From: Pseudomonas lundensis
Lineage (GTDB): Bacteria > Pseudomonadota > Gammaproteobacteria > Pseudomonadales > Pseudomonadaceae
Length of the DNA: 64,000 nucleotides
Assembly: GCF_002269125.1 (NCBI RefSeq)
Contig: NZ_NQKI01000023.1
Coordinates: forward strand, 16,609-80,608
Direction of reading: 5' to 3'
The notes under the pieces are model-generated. The model worked only from the letters and a program-made list of their open reading frames with translations, searched no databases and was not told the origin of the DNA. Position 1 is the first letter of the stretch; the number at the start of each line of letters is the position of its first letter. The position numbers were made by a program, and so were the translations under genes. This document shows positions 18,668 through 26,913 of the stretch, one piece after another.

Positions 18668-18764
18668 CACGCAGCGTTTTCACGCACCTGTCATCTCAAC
18701 GTCCCCAATTCGTCACAAACCAAGTCCATCGTAAAGCTCCCGTACACGCCTTGGGAGACTCGAA

Positions 18765-18977
18765 ATGGCCCAGCCTTACGAAGAACGCAACAGCGCCGTC
18801 AAAACCCGCCGCCAACAGGAAGACCGGCGCCGCATGGCCTTCCGACGCGCGATTGAAGACCATACGGACCAGCGCCAATTGCGCCTGGAAACAGCCGATT
18901 ACCCGGACCTGAGCGCCATCAACTATTGGCAAGCGTCGTCGGCAAATGGCCGTCGAAGCGCTCAACCAGCGCGCTGA
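18765..18977 (+). CDS. small conserved-type hypothetical protein
   Basis: 70 residues, basic and hydrophilic (MAQPYEERNSAVKTRRQQE...), with no membrane helix. GGGAG lies six bases upstream of the ATG, and codon use looks coding. Its last 59 bases overlap the 3' end of pycR on the other strand, a tail-to-tail overlap. Function unknown; the YWQASSANGRRSAQPAR tail looks like conserved family end. Moderate confidence because the gene is short. Confidence 0.6.
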   Translation: MAQPYEERNSAVKTRRQQEDRRRMAFRRAIEDHTDQRQLRLETADYPDLSAINYWQASSANGRRSAQPAR

Positions 18978-19881
18978 TTTGCAGACGCTCGCTGCGTATA
19001 AACCCCAGAAATGCATGCGCTACCGGTGACAGGCGCTTGGCTTTGGCCTGCACCACGCACCAACTGCGGTACAGCGGCAATTCCTCGACGGGCAGCTCGC
19101 GCAGCAAACCTGTCGCCAACTCCAGGCTGACGGCGTGGCGCGTCAATAGCGCCACGCCCAACCCTGCGACGGCGCACTCACGCTGGGCATCGGTCGAGGC
19201 CACCTCCAGCGTTTGATTGAAGTGCACGCGTTTCTCCTTGAAGTACTCTTCACACGCCATGCGCGTGCCCGAACCTTGCTCGCGCATTAACAGCGTGAAG
19301 GGTTCCAGGTCTTGCAAATGCAAGGTTTCGCGCTGGCTCAACGGATGGTCGGGCGGGGCAACGGCCACAATCGGGTTATTCAAAAACGGCAAAAATTCCA
19401 GCCCCAGGTCCAGCGGCACCATCGACATGATCACCAGATCATCGCGGTTGTCTGAAAGCCTGCGCACGGCTTGTGCACGGTTCACAACCGTGAGCTGCAA
19501 ATTAACTTCCGGATGCTGGCGTTTGAACGCCGCGAACAGGTGTGGCACGAAATACTTTGCGCTGGATTCCACCGCCAATTTCAGTTGCCCTTGCAGTGAA
19601 CCGAGCAAGTCGGACAACTGCATATCGAGGTTTTCCAAGCGTCCAAAAATATCGCGACTGGCACGCTGAAGCGCTTCAGCGGCTTCGGTCATGTACAGTT
19701 TTTTGCCCACATAATCGAACAACGGCTGTCCGATCAGCTCTTCAAGCTGACGAATTTGTAGACTTACGGCGGGTTGCGTCAGTGACATTTCTTCTGCCGC
19801 ACGGCTGTACGAGCGCAGGTCACAGACTTCATTGAACACTTGAAGTTGGCGAAAAGTGATACGCATCAATGACTTACGCAT
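18919..19881 (-). CDS. pycR: LysR-type regulator of pyruvate carboxylase
   Basis: 320 residues. HTH at about 10-65 (ITFRQLQVFNEVCDLRSYSRAAEEM, SLTQPAVSLQIRQLEELIGQPLF). The rest is a LysR substrate-binding domain (PBP2, CbbR-like). It diverges from pycA, the arrangement of PycR in P. aeruginosa, which it resembles. Family logic predicts that it controls pycA-pycB from the shared intergenic region. The end overlaps the small ORF on the other strand. ATG 19866 is a possible alternative start. Confidence 0.9.
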   Translation of the reverse strand: MRKSLMRITFRQLQVFNEVCDLRSYSRAAEEMSLTQPAVSLQIRQLEELIGQPLFDYVGKKLYMTEAAEALQRASRDIFGRLENLDMQLSDLLGSLQGQLKLAVESSAKYFVPHLFAAFKRQHPEVNLQLTVVNRAQAVRRLSDNRDDLVIMSMVPLDLGLEFLPFLNNPIVAVAPPDHPLSQRETLHLQDLEPFTLLMREQGSGTRMACEEYFKEKRVHFNQTLEVASTDAQRECAVAGLGVALLTRHAVSLELATGLLRELPVEELPLYRSWCVVQAKAKRLSPVAHAFLGFIRSERLQISALVERFDGHLPTTLANS

Positions 19882-19918
19882 TTTTATAGTTTTTCCTGAA
19901 GCAGCAAGTGCTCTGACT

Positions 19919-19934
19919 ATAAGTGGTTACTTAT
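19919..19934. promoter_or_regulatory. candidate PycR operator
   Basis: ATAAGT-GGTT-ACTTAT is a perfect 6-4-6 dyad in the 190-base region between divergent pycR and pycA. It sits 38 bases upstream of the pycR start. LysR regulators usually bind such dyads near their own promoter. Confidence 0.5.
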
Positions 19935-20071
19935 GCACGACCCAAGAAATATTGATTTTTGTTTATCAGTGCGCAGGTCTAGTGTGACGACACAACGGTT
20001 CAGACACATTTGGACACGTGCCGACCTGGTCTAGCAGGTCGTTTGTTCCATGGGCTTTAGGAAAAATCCAA

Positions 20072-21487
20072 GTGATAAAAAAGATCCTGATCGCCAACCG
20101 CGGAGAAATTGCTGTCCGTATCGTGCGCGCCTGCGCCGAAATGGGCATTCGCTCTGTAGCGGTCTATTCCGAAGCGGATCGGCATGCGTTGCACGTCAAG
20201 CGCGCCGACGAAGCGCACAGCATTGGTGAAGATCCGCTGGCCGGTTATTTGAACCCGCGCAAACTGGTGAACCTGGCGGTGGAAACGGGCTGTGACGCCT
20301 TGCACCCCGGTTACGGTTTCTTGTCAGAAAACGCTGAATTAGCGGACATCTGTGCAGAGCGCGGCATCAAGTTTATTGGTCCGGCTGCTGAAGTCATTCG
20401 CCGCATGGGCGACAAGACCGAAGCCCGCCGCAGCATGATCAAAGCCGGTGTCCCGGTCACGCCAGGCACTGAAGGCAACGTGGCCGATATCCACGAAGCG
20501 TTGCAAGAAGGCGAGCGCATTGGCTATCCGGTCATGCTCAAGGCCACCTCGGGTGGCGGCGGTCGCGGCATTCGCCGTTGCAACAGCCGTGAAGAGCTGG
20601 AGCAAGCGTTCCCGCGCGTGATTTCCGAAGCCACCAAAGCCTTTGGCTCGGCCGAAGTCTTCCTCGAAAAATGCATCGTGAACCCCAAGCACATCGAAGC
20701 GCAGATTCTCGGTGACAGCTTTGGCAACGTGGTGCACCTGTTCGAACGCGACTGCTCAATTCAGCGGCGTAACCAGAAGCTCATCGAAATCGCCCCAAGC
20801 CCCCAACTGACCCCGGAACAGCGCGCCTACATCGGCGACCTGTCAGTGCGCGCAGCCAAGGCCGTGGGCTATGAGAATGCTGGCACCGTGGAGTTCCTGC
20901 TCGCCGAGGGCGAGGTGTACTTCATGGAGATGAACACCCGGGTGCAGGTGGAACACACGATCACCGAAGAAATCACCGGCATCGACATCGTTCGCGAACA
21001 AATCCGTATCGCCTCCGGCTTGCCGCTGTCGATCAAGCAAGAAGATATTCAGCACCGCGGCTTTGCCCTGCAATTTCGGATCAACGCCGAAGACCCGAAA
21101 AACAACTTCCTGCCCAGCTTCGGCAAGATCACGCGCTACTACGCGCCCGGTGGTCCCGGCGTGCGCACAGATACGGCGATCTACACCGGCTACACCATCC
21201 CGCCGTTTTACGACTCCATGTGTCTGAAACTGGTGGTGTGGGCGCTGACCTGGGAAGAGGCGATGGACCGTGGCTTGCGCGCCCTTGACGACATGCGCCT
21301 GCAAGGGGTCAAAACCACAGCCGCGTACTACCAGGAAATCCTGCGTAACCCGGAATTCCGTAGCGGCCAGTTCAACACCAGCTTCGTTGAAAGCCATCCT
21401 GAACTGACCAACTACTCGATCAAGCGCAAACCCGAAGAGCTGGCATTGGCCATCGCTGCCGCCATCGCCGCCCACGCAGGCCTGTGA
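20072..21487 (+). CDS. pycA: pyruvate carboxylase subunit A (biotin carboxylase)
   Basis: 471 residues from a GTG start (MIKKILIANRGEIAVRIVRA); an ATG-led extension to 20018 reaches non-family sequence. The biotin carboxylase pattern is complete: ATP-grasp loop TSGGGGRGIRR, EVYFMEMNTRVQVEHTITEEITG and the C-terminal LRALDDMRLQGVKT. It carboxylates biotin on subunit B with bicarbonate and ATP. Pseudomonads split pyruvate carboxylase into two polypeptides. The next gene follows within 12 bases. The complex makes oxaloacetate to refill the TCA cycle. Confidence 0.95.
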   Translation: MIKKILIANRGEIAVRIVRACAEMGIRSVAVYSEADRHALHVKRADEAHSIGEDPLAGYLNPRKLVNLAVETGCDALHPGYGFLSENAELADICAERGIKFIGPAAEVIRRMGDKTEARRSMIKAGVPVTPGTEGNVADIHEALQEGERIGYPVMLKATSGGGGRGIRRCNSREELEQAFPRVISEATKAFGSAEVFLEKCIVNPKHIEAQILGDSFGNVVHLFERDCSIQRRNQKLIEIAPSPQLTPEQRAYIGDLSVRAAKAVGYENAGTVEFLLAEGEVYFMEMNTRVQVEHTITEEITGIDIVREQIRIASGLPLSIKQEDIQHRGFALQFRINAEDPKNNFLPSFGKITRYYAPGGPGVRTDTAIYTGYTIPPFYDSMCLKLVVWALTWEEAMDRGLRALDDMRLQGVKTTAAYYQEILRNPEFRSGQFNTSFVESHPELTNYSIKRKPEELALAIAAAIAAHAGL

Positions 21488-21498
21488 GGAACATAAGA

Positions 21499-23307
21499 AT
21501 GTCCAAGAAGATTTTTGTAACTGACACCATCCTGCGTGACGCCCACCAGTCGTTGCTGGCTACCCGCATGCGCACCGAAGACATGCTGCCGATCTGCGAC
21601 AAGCTCGACAAGGTCGGCTACTGGTCGCTGGAAGTGTGGGGCGGCGCCACGTTTGATGCCTGCGTACGTTTCCTCAAGGAAGACCCGTGGGAGCGCCTGC
21701 GCCAACTGCGCGCGGCACTGCCCAACACACGTCTGCAAATGTTGCTGCGTGGTCAAAACCTGTTGGGCTATCGCCACTACAGCGACGACGTGGTCAAAGC
21801 CTTTGTGGCCAAGGCTGCTGTCAACGGCATCGACGTGTTCCGCATCTTTGACGCCATGAACGACGTGCGTAACCTGCGGGTTGCCATTGAAGCGGTCAAG
21901 GCGGCTGGCAAGCATGCGCAGGGCACCATCGCTTATACCACCAGCCCGGTTCACACCACCGAAGCGTTCGTGGCACAGGCCAAGCAGATGGAAGCCATGG
22001 GTTGCGATTCTGTCGCCATCAAAGACATGGCCGGCCTGCTCACGCCGTTCGCCACGGGTGATCTGGTCAAGGCGCTAAAAGCTGAAATCAGCCTGCCGAT
22101 TTTTATCCATTCCCACGACACTGCCGGTCTGGCAGCCATGTGCCAGCTCAAAGCAGTGGAAAACGGCGCTGACCACATCGACACGGCCATCTCCAGCTTC
22201 GCCTGGGGCACCAGCCACCCCGGCACCGAATCGATGGTTGCAGCCCTCAAAGGCAGCGAATACGACACCGGTCTGGACTTGGCGCTGTTGCAGGAAATTG
22301 GTTTGTACTTCTACGCCGTGCGTAAGAAGTATCACCAGTTTGAAAGCGAATTCACCGCCGTTGATACCCGTGTGCAGGTCAACCAAGTGCCTGGCGGCAT
22401 GATCTCCAACCTGGCCAACCAGCTCAAAGAGCAGGGTGCGCTGAACCGCATGAACGAAGTGCTGGCCGAAATCCCGCGTGTTCGTGAAGACCTGGGCTTC
22501 CCGCCGCTGGTGACACCGACCTCGCAAATCGTGGGTACGCAGGCGTTCTTCAACGTGTTGGCGGGCGAGCGCTACAAGACCATCACCAACGAAGTGAAGC
22601 TCTACCTGCAAGGCGGCTACGGCAAGGCGCCGGGTGTGGTGAACGAGACGCTGCGTCGTCAGGCGATCGGCAACGAAGAGCTGATCGACGTGCGCCCGGC
22701 CGATTTGCTCAAGCCGGAAATGGTCAAACTGCGCGGTGAAATTGGCGCGCTGGCCACGTCTGAAGAAGACGTGCTGACCTACGCCATGTTCCCGGACATC
22801 GGCCGTAAATTCCTTGAAGAGCGTGCGGCGGGTGCCTTGGTGCCGGAAGCCCTGCTGCCGATCCCGGAAGCGGGCGGCGTGACCAAGGCGGGTGGCGAAG
22901 GCGTACCGACCGAGTTCGTGATCGACGTACACGGCGAAAGCTACCGCGTAGACATCACCGGGGTGGGTGTGAAAGCCGAAGGCAAGCGTCATTTCTACCT
23001 CTCCATCGACGGTATGCCGGAAGAAGTGGTGTTCGAGCCTCTCAACGAATTTGTCGGCAGCGCGATTGGCAAGCGCAAACAAGCCAGCGAGCCGGGCCAC
23101 GTCAGCACCACCATGCCGGGCAACATCGTCGATGTGTTGGTCAGCGTCGGTGAAACCGTCAAGGCTGGCCAATCGGTACTGATCACCGAAGCCATGAAAA
23201 TGGAGACCGAAGTACAGGCCGCCATTGCCGGCAAAATCATCACCATCCATGTGGTCAAAGGCGACCGCGTCAACCCGGGCGAAATCCTGATCGAAATCGA
23301 AGCCTGA
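21499..23307 (+). CDS. pycB: pyruvate carboxylase subunit B (carboxyltransferase, biotin carrier)
   Basis: 602 residues from the ATG at 21499 with AGGAACATAAG upstream. The N-terminal carboxyltransferase domain (DTILRDAHQSLLATRMRTEDM, MNDVRNLRVAIEAVKAAGKH) moves CO2 from carboxybiotin to pyruvate. The C-terminal ~75 residues are a biotinyl domain with the carrier lysine in EAMKMETEV. The gene is also annotated oadA in homologs because of similarity to oxaloacetate decarboxylase alpha; no beta or gamma membrane subunits are nearby, which favours pyruvate carboxylase. Confidence 0.94.
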   Translation: MSKKIFVTDTILRDAHQSLLATRMRTEDMLPICDKLDKVGYWSLEVWGGATFDACVRFLKEDPWERLRQLRAALPNTRLQMLLRGQNLLGYRHYSDDVVKAFVAKAAVNGIDVFRIFDAMNDVRNLRVAIEAVKAAGKHAQGTIAYTTSPVHTTEAFVAQAKQMEAMGCDSVAIKDMAGLLTPFATGDLVKALKAEISLPIFIHSHDTAGLAAMCQLKAVENGADHIDTAISSFAWGTSHPGTESMVAALKGSEYDTGLDLALLQEIGLYFYAVRKKYHQFESEFTAVDTRVQVNQVPGGMISNLANQLKEQGALNRMNEVLAEIPRVREDLGFPPLVTPTSQIVGTQAFFNVLAGERYKTITNEVKLYLQGGYGKAPGVVNETLRRQAIGNEELIDVRPADLLKPEMVKLRGEIGALATSEEDVLTYAMFPDIGRKFLEERAAGALVPEALLPIPEAGGVTKAGGEGVPTEFVIDVHGESYRVDITGVGVKAEGKRHFYLSIDGMPEEVVFEPLNEFVGSAIGKRKQASEPGHVSTTMPGNIVDVLVSVGETVKAGQSVLITEAMKMETEVQAAIAGKIITIHVVKGDRVNPGEILIEIEA

Positions 23308-23338
23308 TACGCCATTGATCCAAACGCTTTAAACCTCG

Positions 23339-23364
23339 GGGGAGCATGTGCTCCCCTTTTTTTT
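23339..23364 (+). terminator. intrinsic terminator after pycB
   Basis: GGGGAGCA and TGCTCCCC form an 8-bp stem around a 2-base loop, followed by eight T residues at 23357-23364. It closes the pycA-pycB operon. Confidence 0.92.
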
Positions 23365-23423
23365 CGTGCTCCTTCCCGCTCTGCGCGGCATCCCTGTGGT
23401 CTACGTAAAGAGGGTTGATACGA

Positions 23424-23690
23424 TTAAACAGTCATGTTCTTTTGCCCCGTAGTGGCTTCGATCAGGCGCAGATAGGCCCCCTGTGCCTGCGCATACAACG
23501 CATTGGCGGGCATCCAGCCACGCCACTCGCGTTCGCTTTCACTCATCCCGGATGCCATGTGGGCATCTCTCAAGTAGCTGGCCAGAATGAGCCACAACGG
23601 ATTTACGTCCCTTGTGTTCAAAGGGTCAGGAAGGTCATACGTCTGGCTACGAAACTCGATATCGCGGTCGGTCAAATCCATAAACGCCAC
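23424..23690 (-). CDS. hypothetical protein
   Basis: 88 residues, soluble, no recognised domain. The start is a GTG with AGGTGG seven bases upstream; an ATG lies three codons later. The composition (DLPDPLNTRDVNPLWLILASYLRDAH) and codon use look coding. It lies alone between terminators. No function can be assigned. Confidence 0.55.
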   Translation of the reverse strand: MAFMDLTDRDIEFRSQTYDLPDPLNTRDVNPLWLILASYLRDAHMASGMSESEREWRGWMPANALYAQAQGAYLRLIEATTGQKNMTV

Positions 23691-23878
23691 TGAATGCCCA
23701 CCTGAGTTGGCGTTTACGAGCCCGAATGAACGGGCTTAAAAGCAATGGCAAAGAGGGCTGGGAACCGGGTTCAAATGTGCCCGCGCTCCGTATGTATTCC
23801 AGCACGGCATCAACAAACCCATCGGCTGCAGATGGGCGTCGTTCGATTACTGCGACCGTTTTAATCCTTTCTGAACGC

Positions 23879-23909
23879 AAAAAACGCCCGACAGTCCTTG
23901 TTGGGCGTT
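23879..23909 (-). terminator. terminator after GNAT acetyltransferase gene
   Basis: AACGCCC and GGGCGTT pair around a loop containing a further ACA/TGT stem; on the minus strand a run of six T residues follows. It ends the acetyltransferase pair. Confidence 0.85.
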
Positions 23910-23920
23910 CTGATCGTTTT

Positions 23921-24601
23921 TTATACAGCCAATGCTCTGCATTCTTCCAGCGTCTTGATTTGGCCGGTTTTTGGCTGGTTATCACGTGTCAGCCATTTTT
24001 CGAAGCCGGTGGCGATTACAGGCCATTCCGTACTAATAATGCTGTACCACGTGGTATCCCTGTTTTTGCCTTTAACCACCATATGCTTGCGGAAAATACC
24101 TTCGAGTGTGTAACCCAATCGTACTGCGGTACGTTTGGATCGCGCGTTGTCATTGTTGCATTTCCATTCCAACCGACGATTGCCCAAGTTGAAGGCTTCT
24201 CTGGCCAGCAGGTAGACGGCTTCGGTGCTTTTGGGCGAACGCTGCATAGGCGCGCCAAATGCCACATGGCCAATCTCGATGCGCCCATGCTCCGGCACGA
24301 TACACATCAGGCTGAGCAGGCCCTGGGCCTGTTCAGCGGCGCTGTCGATGACTGCATAAAAATGCGGGTCGCGGCTGGCGGCGTTGTTTGTCAGCCATTC
24401 ATCAAATGTAGAGCGTTCGGTGAAAGGTCCATAAGGCAAGTAATCCCACAGCTTGGGATCACTCGCTGGTCCCTGTAAGGCTAGCCACAAATCGTCGCTA
24501 TGCCGGGTCGGATCGAGTTTTTCGAGGCGAATGTAAATCCCCTCAAGGGTTCTGCTATCCGGGGCTGCGGCCGGTTGCCAGTGTTGTAGAGATTCGGACA
24601 T
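23921..24601 (-). CDS. GNAT acetyltransferase, RimJ/RimL-like
   Basis: 226 residues. The pattern LEGIYIRLEKLDP, FYAVIDSAAEQAQGLLSL, and the acetyl-CoA loop region AREAFNLGNRRLEWKCNNDNARSKRTAVRLG with YTLEGIFRKHMVVKGKNRDT are those of ribosomal-protein-like N-acetyltransferases. Target amine is unknown. It is the second gene of a pair with another GNAT, 14 bases apart. Confidence 0.85.
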   Translation of the reverse strand: MSESLQHWQPAAAPDSRTLEGIYIRLEKLDPTRHSDDLWLALQGPASDPKLWDYLPYGPFTERSTFDEWLTNNAASRDPHFYAVIDSAAEQAQGLLSLMCIVPEHGRIEIGHVAFGAPMQRSPKSTEAVYLLAREAFNLGNRRLEWKCNNDNARSKRTAVRLGYTLEGIFRKHMVVKGKNRDTTWYSIISTEWPVIATGFEKWLTRDNQPKTGQIKTLEECRALAV

Positions 24602-24615
24602 AGCGCGTTCCTTGA

Positions 24616-25068
24616 TTACGACAAAACTTTACGAAATTGAATGAAGCCGGGACGATCCGCGATGCGCTCATACAGGCGGATCGCCGTGGCATTGGTTTCC
24701 TGCGTCAGCCAATGCACTTTGGCGCAATCAAGGGCGCGGGCGTGGGCATTAACGTGCTCGATCAACTGGCGTCCCACCCCGGTGCCCCGCACCTGCGGGC
24801 TGACATACAGGTCTTGCAGGTAACAGGAATTACCCACGCTCCAGTTAGAGCGATGAATGACCGTCTGCACCATGCCCACTGCCTCATCACCTTGCCAGGC
24901 AAGGGCCAGATGGGTGGGTTCGCTCGGGTCCATAAAGCGCTGCCAAGTGCTATCACTTACCGCGTCGGCCAGCTCGGTCTTGTAAAACGTCAGGTACGCC
25001 TGCCAGAGCGGCATCCAGGCGTCACGATCGGCCGCCGTGGCGGGTTTGATTTGAAGGGACTGAGTCAT
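24616..25068 (-). CDS. GNAT family N-acetyltransferase
   Basis: 150 residues. The acetyl-CoA-binding loop is VRGTGVGRQLIEHVNAHARA; LYERIADRPGFIQFRKVL ends the protein. Short single-domain GNATs of this type acetylate small amines or amino acids; the substrate is unknown. Together with the following GNAT it makes a two-gene operon. The 251-base gap upstream of it, up to the MocR gene, has no credible ORF. Confidence 0.86.
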   Translation of the reverse strand: MTQSLQIKPATAADRDAWMPLWQAYLTFYKTELADAVSDSTWQRFMDPSEPTHLALAWQGDEAVGMVQTVIHRSNWSVGNSCYLQDLYVSPQVRGTGVGRQLIEHVNAHARALDCAKVHWLTQETNATAIRLYERIADRPGFIQFRKVLS

Positions 25069-25319
25069 GGGGCTATTCCTTGGCGATTAAATGAGCGAGT
25101 GCGTGGTCTTGCGGGTTATCACTGGCCAAAAGGCCGCTGTGCACGCCCGCCTGATCGGCAGCGGGGTTGCCAGAGTTTGGGCCTGCAAACGATCGAGGTC
25201 GTTTTCTGCAAAGGCGCGGGCTACGTGCACGGAAGATTTCCTTGGCGAATGCCTGCATCCTAGGCAGGCTATTGGCTTGTTGTAAGAGCCACTCCCGGTC
25301 AATTTCGTAGGTCCAATTT

Positions 25320-26867
25320 ATGTCGGATTCAGCGCTGTCCATTGCTTTCAACCCTGCGGGTATCCAGCTTGACCCCAAAAAGGGGCTGAGCCGACAGCTG
25401 TATCACGCGTTGCGTGAGCGCGTGCTGGACGGTCGGCTGAGTAGCGGCGCGCGTTTGCCCGCCAGTCGCGATCTGGCTGCAGCGCTGGGCATTTCACGCA
25501 ATAGCGTGGTGCGCGCCTACGATCAGCTGTACGCCGAAGGCTTTATCGAGGGACGCATCGGGGACGGCACGTACGTGGCGCAGTTACCCGATAAATCGGC
25601 CTTGCCGAAAAAGTTGTCCACCAACTTGTCCACAGGGTTTTCAACAGGCTTACCCACAGGTTTATCCACAAAAATCCCCGTTTTACCTGTGATTACATCC
25701 AGTAAAGTTATCCACAGCAGTGCTTTGCACAAGGTAGCCAGGCACTCATTGGACTTGCCGCCGAGTGGTCCCCCACGGGCTTTTAGGGTGGGGGTTCCGG
25801 CCTTTGACTTATTCCCTTTTGATGTGTGGAGCAAGCTGCAAGCGGGTTTCTGGCGAAAACCGGATTTACAACAACTGTGCTACGGCGACCCGGCGGGGGA
25901 TGCGCGATTACGTGGGCTAATCGCAGCGTACTTACGGGCTTCACGGGGATTATCCTGCACAGCTGAACAAATTTTGATCACCTGCGGCGCGCAACAGGGA
26001 ATTAGCCTTTGTGCACAGTTGCTGGTGGAGCCCGGCGAAGGCGTGGCTGTGGAAAACCCGGGCTACCACGCTGCCGCGCAAGCGTTTGCGATTGCAGGGG
26101 CGCAGGTGCTGGGCGTGCCGGTCGATCAAGAGGGCATGCGCTGCGACTTGTTGGCGAGGCTGGCCAATTGCCGTTTGGCGTATGTCACGCCTTCTCACCA
26201 GTACCCTTCAGGTGTGACCCTGAGCCTGGCGAGGCGCCTGGAGCTACTCGATTGGGCCGAGCACACCCAAGGCTGGATCGTCGAAGACGACTACGACGGC
26301 GAGTACCGTTACAGCGGGGCACCACTGTCGCCACTGGCGGCGCTGGATCGTCAAGGGCGAGTGATCTATGTAGGCACCTTCGGCAAGGTGGCGTTTCCGG
26401 CGCTGCGTTTAGGGTATTTGGTGCTGCCCAACGCCCTGATCGAGCCTTTCGCTCAGCGTCGTTCGTTGGATATGCGTCACTCGGAGGTCAGTACTCAGGC
26501 CGTGATGGCTGAGTTCATGGCCAGCGGGCACTTTCAGCGTCATATCAGGCGCATGCGCCGTGCTGCCATCAGTCGGCGCAATGCGTTGATGGCGCATTGG
26601 CCGCAGGGGGTGGAAGGCTTGGGGGATTTACCGGCGATTGCAGCAGGCCTGCACGTGACCGTGGCGGTCAGTAGCCTTGAGCGCGAGCAAGCCCTGTTGG
26701 CACAAGCCAATGAGGTGGGTGTGGAAATCAACGGCTTGAGCCGCTACTGGCTGCATCACTCCACCGAGCCTGTGGATAACCGTGCCGGGCTGGTGCTGGG
26801 GTTCGCAGCCGTGCCCGAAGCGGATATCAAATCAGCGTTAGCGCGGCTCAGCCGCGTGTGGCAATAA
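25320..26867 (+). CDS. MocR-type regulator (GntR HTH fused to aminotransferase fold)
   Basis: 515 residues. Winged HTH at about 20-85 (SRQLYHALRERVLDGRLSSGARLPAS, LGISRNSVVRAYDQL). The fold type I PLP domain starts near 165; the pyridoxal lysine is in GTFGKVAFPALRLGY. Between them is an unusual linker (LSTNLSTGFSTGLPTGLST) encoded by five 12-bp repeats. MocR proteins such as PdxR, GabR and TauR sense PLP-linked metabolites and usually control a nearby gene, but no neighbour is an obvious target here. The two GNAT genes are divergent and could be. Confidence 0.88.
   Translation: MSDSALSIAFNPAGIQLDPKKGLSRQLYHALRERVLDGRLSSGARLPASRDLAAALGISRNSVVRAYDQLYAEGFIEGRIGDGTYVAQLPDKSALPKKLSTNLSTGFSTGLPTGLSTKIPVLPVITSSKVIHSSALHKVARHSLDLPPSGPPRAFRVGVPAFDLFPFDVWSKLQAGFWRKPDLQQLCYGDPAGDARLRGLIAAYLRASRGLSCTAEQILITCGAQQGISLCAQLLVEPGEGVAVENPGYHAAAQAFAIAGAQVLGVPVDQEGMRCDLLARLANCRLAYVTPSHQYPSGVTLSLARRLELLDWAEHTQGWIVEDDYDGEYRYSGAPLSPLAALDRQGRVIYVGTFGKVAFPALRLGYLVLPNALIEPFAQRRSLDMRHSEVSTQAVMAEFMASGHFQRHIRRMRRAAISRRNALMAHWPQGVEGLGDLPAIAAGLHVTVAVSSLEREQALLAQANEVGVEINGLSRYWLHHSTEPVDNRAGLVLGFAAVPEADIKSALARLSRVWQ
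25614..25670 (+). repeat. five 12-bp tandem repeats, DnaA-box-like, inside MocR linker
   Basis: Copies start at 25614, 25626, 25638, 25650 and 25662, exactly 12 bases apart: TTGTCCACC, TTGTCCACA, TTTTCAACA, TTACCCACA, TTATCCACA. A further TTATCCACA lies at 25708. Each unit codes for four residues of the linker. TTATCCACA is the bacterial DnaA box consensus. Confidence 0.85.
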
Positions 26868-26913
26868 AGCCCTGTCGCCGCTGTCGCGGGTTGCGCCAGC
26901 GGCTCCGGTCGAC

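Noticed and set aside
22075..23250. 391-residue ORF antisense to pycB
   Set aside because: It mirrors the coding frame of a high-GC gene; no ribosome site or domain was seen.
23767..23777. GGGTTCAAATG, like a tRNA T-loop
   Set aside because: No acceptor, D or anticodon arms could be folded around it.
23647..23985. 112-residue minus-strand ORF across the terminator region
   Set aside because: It runs through an intrinsic terminator and the start of another gene; no ribosome site or family signal.
25073..25378. 101-residue ORF opposite the MocR start
   Set aside because: It overlaps the MocR coding region and changes character between frames; not convincing as a gene or as a clear pseudogene.
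25614..25716. Possible replication origin or CRISPR array from the 12-bp repeats
   Set aside because: The repeats are in frame in a coding region, have no AT-rich unwinding element and no spacers.
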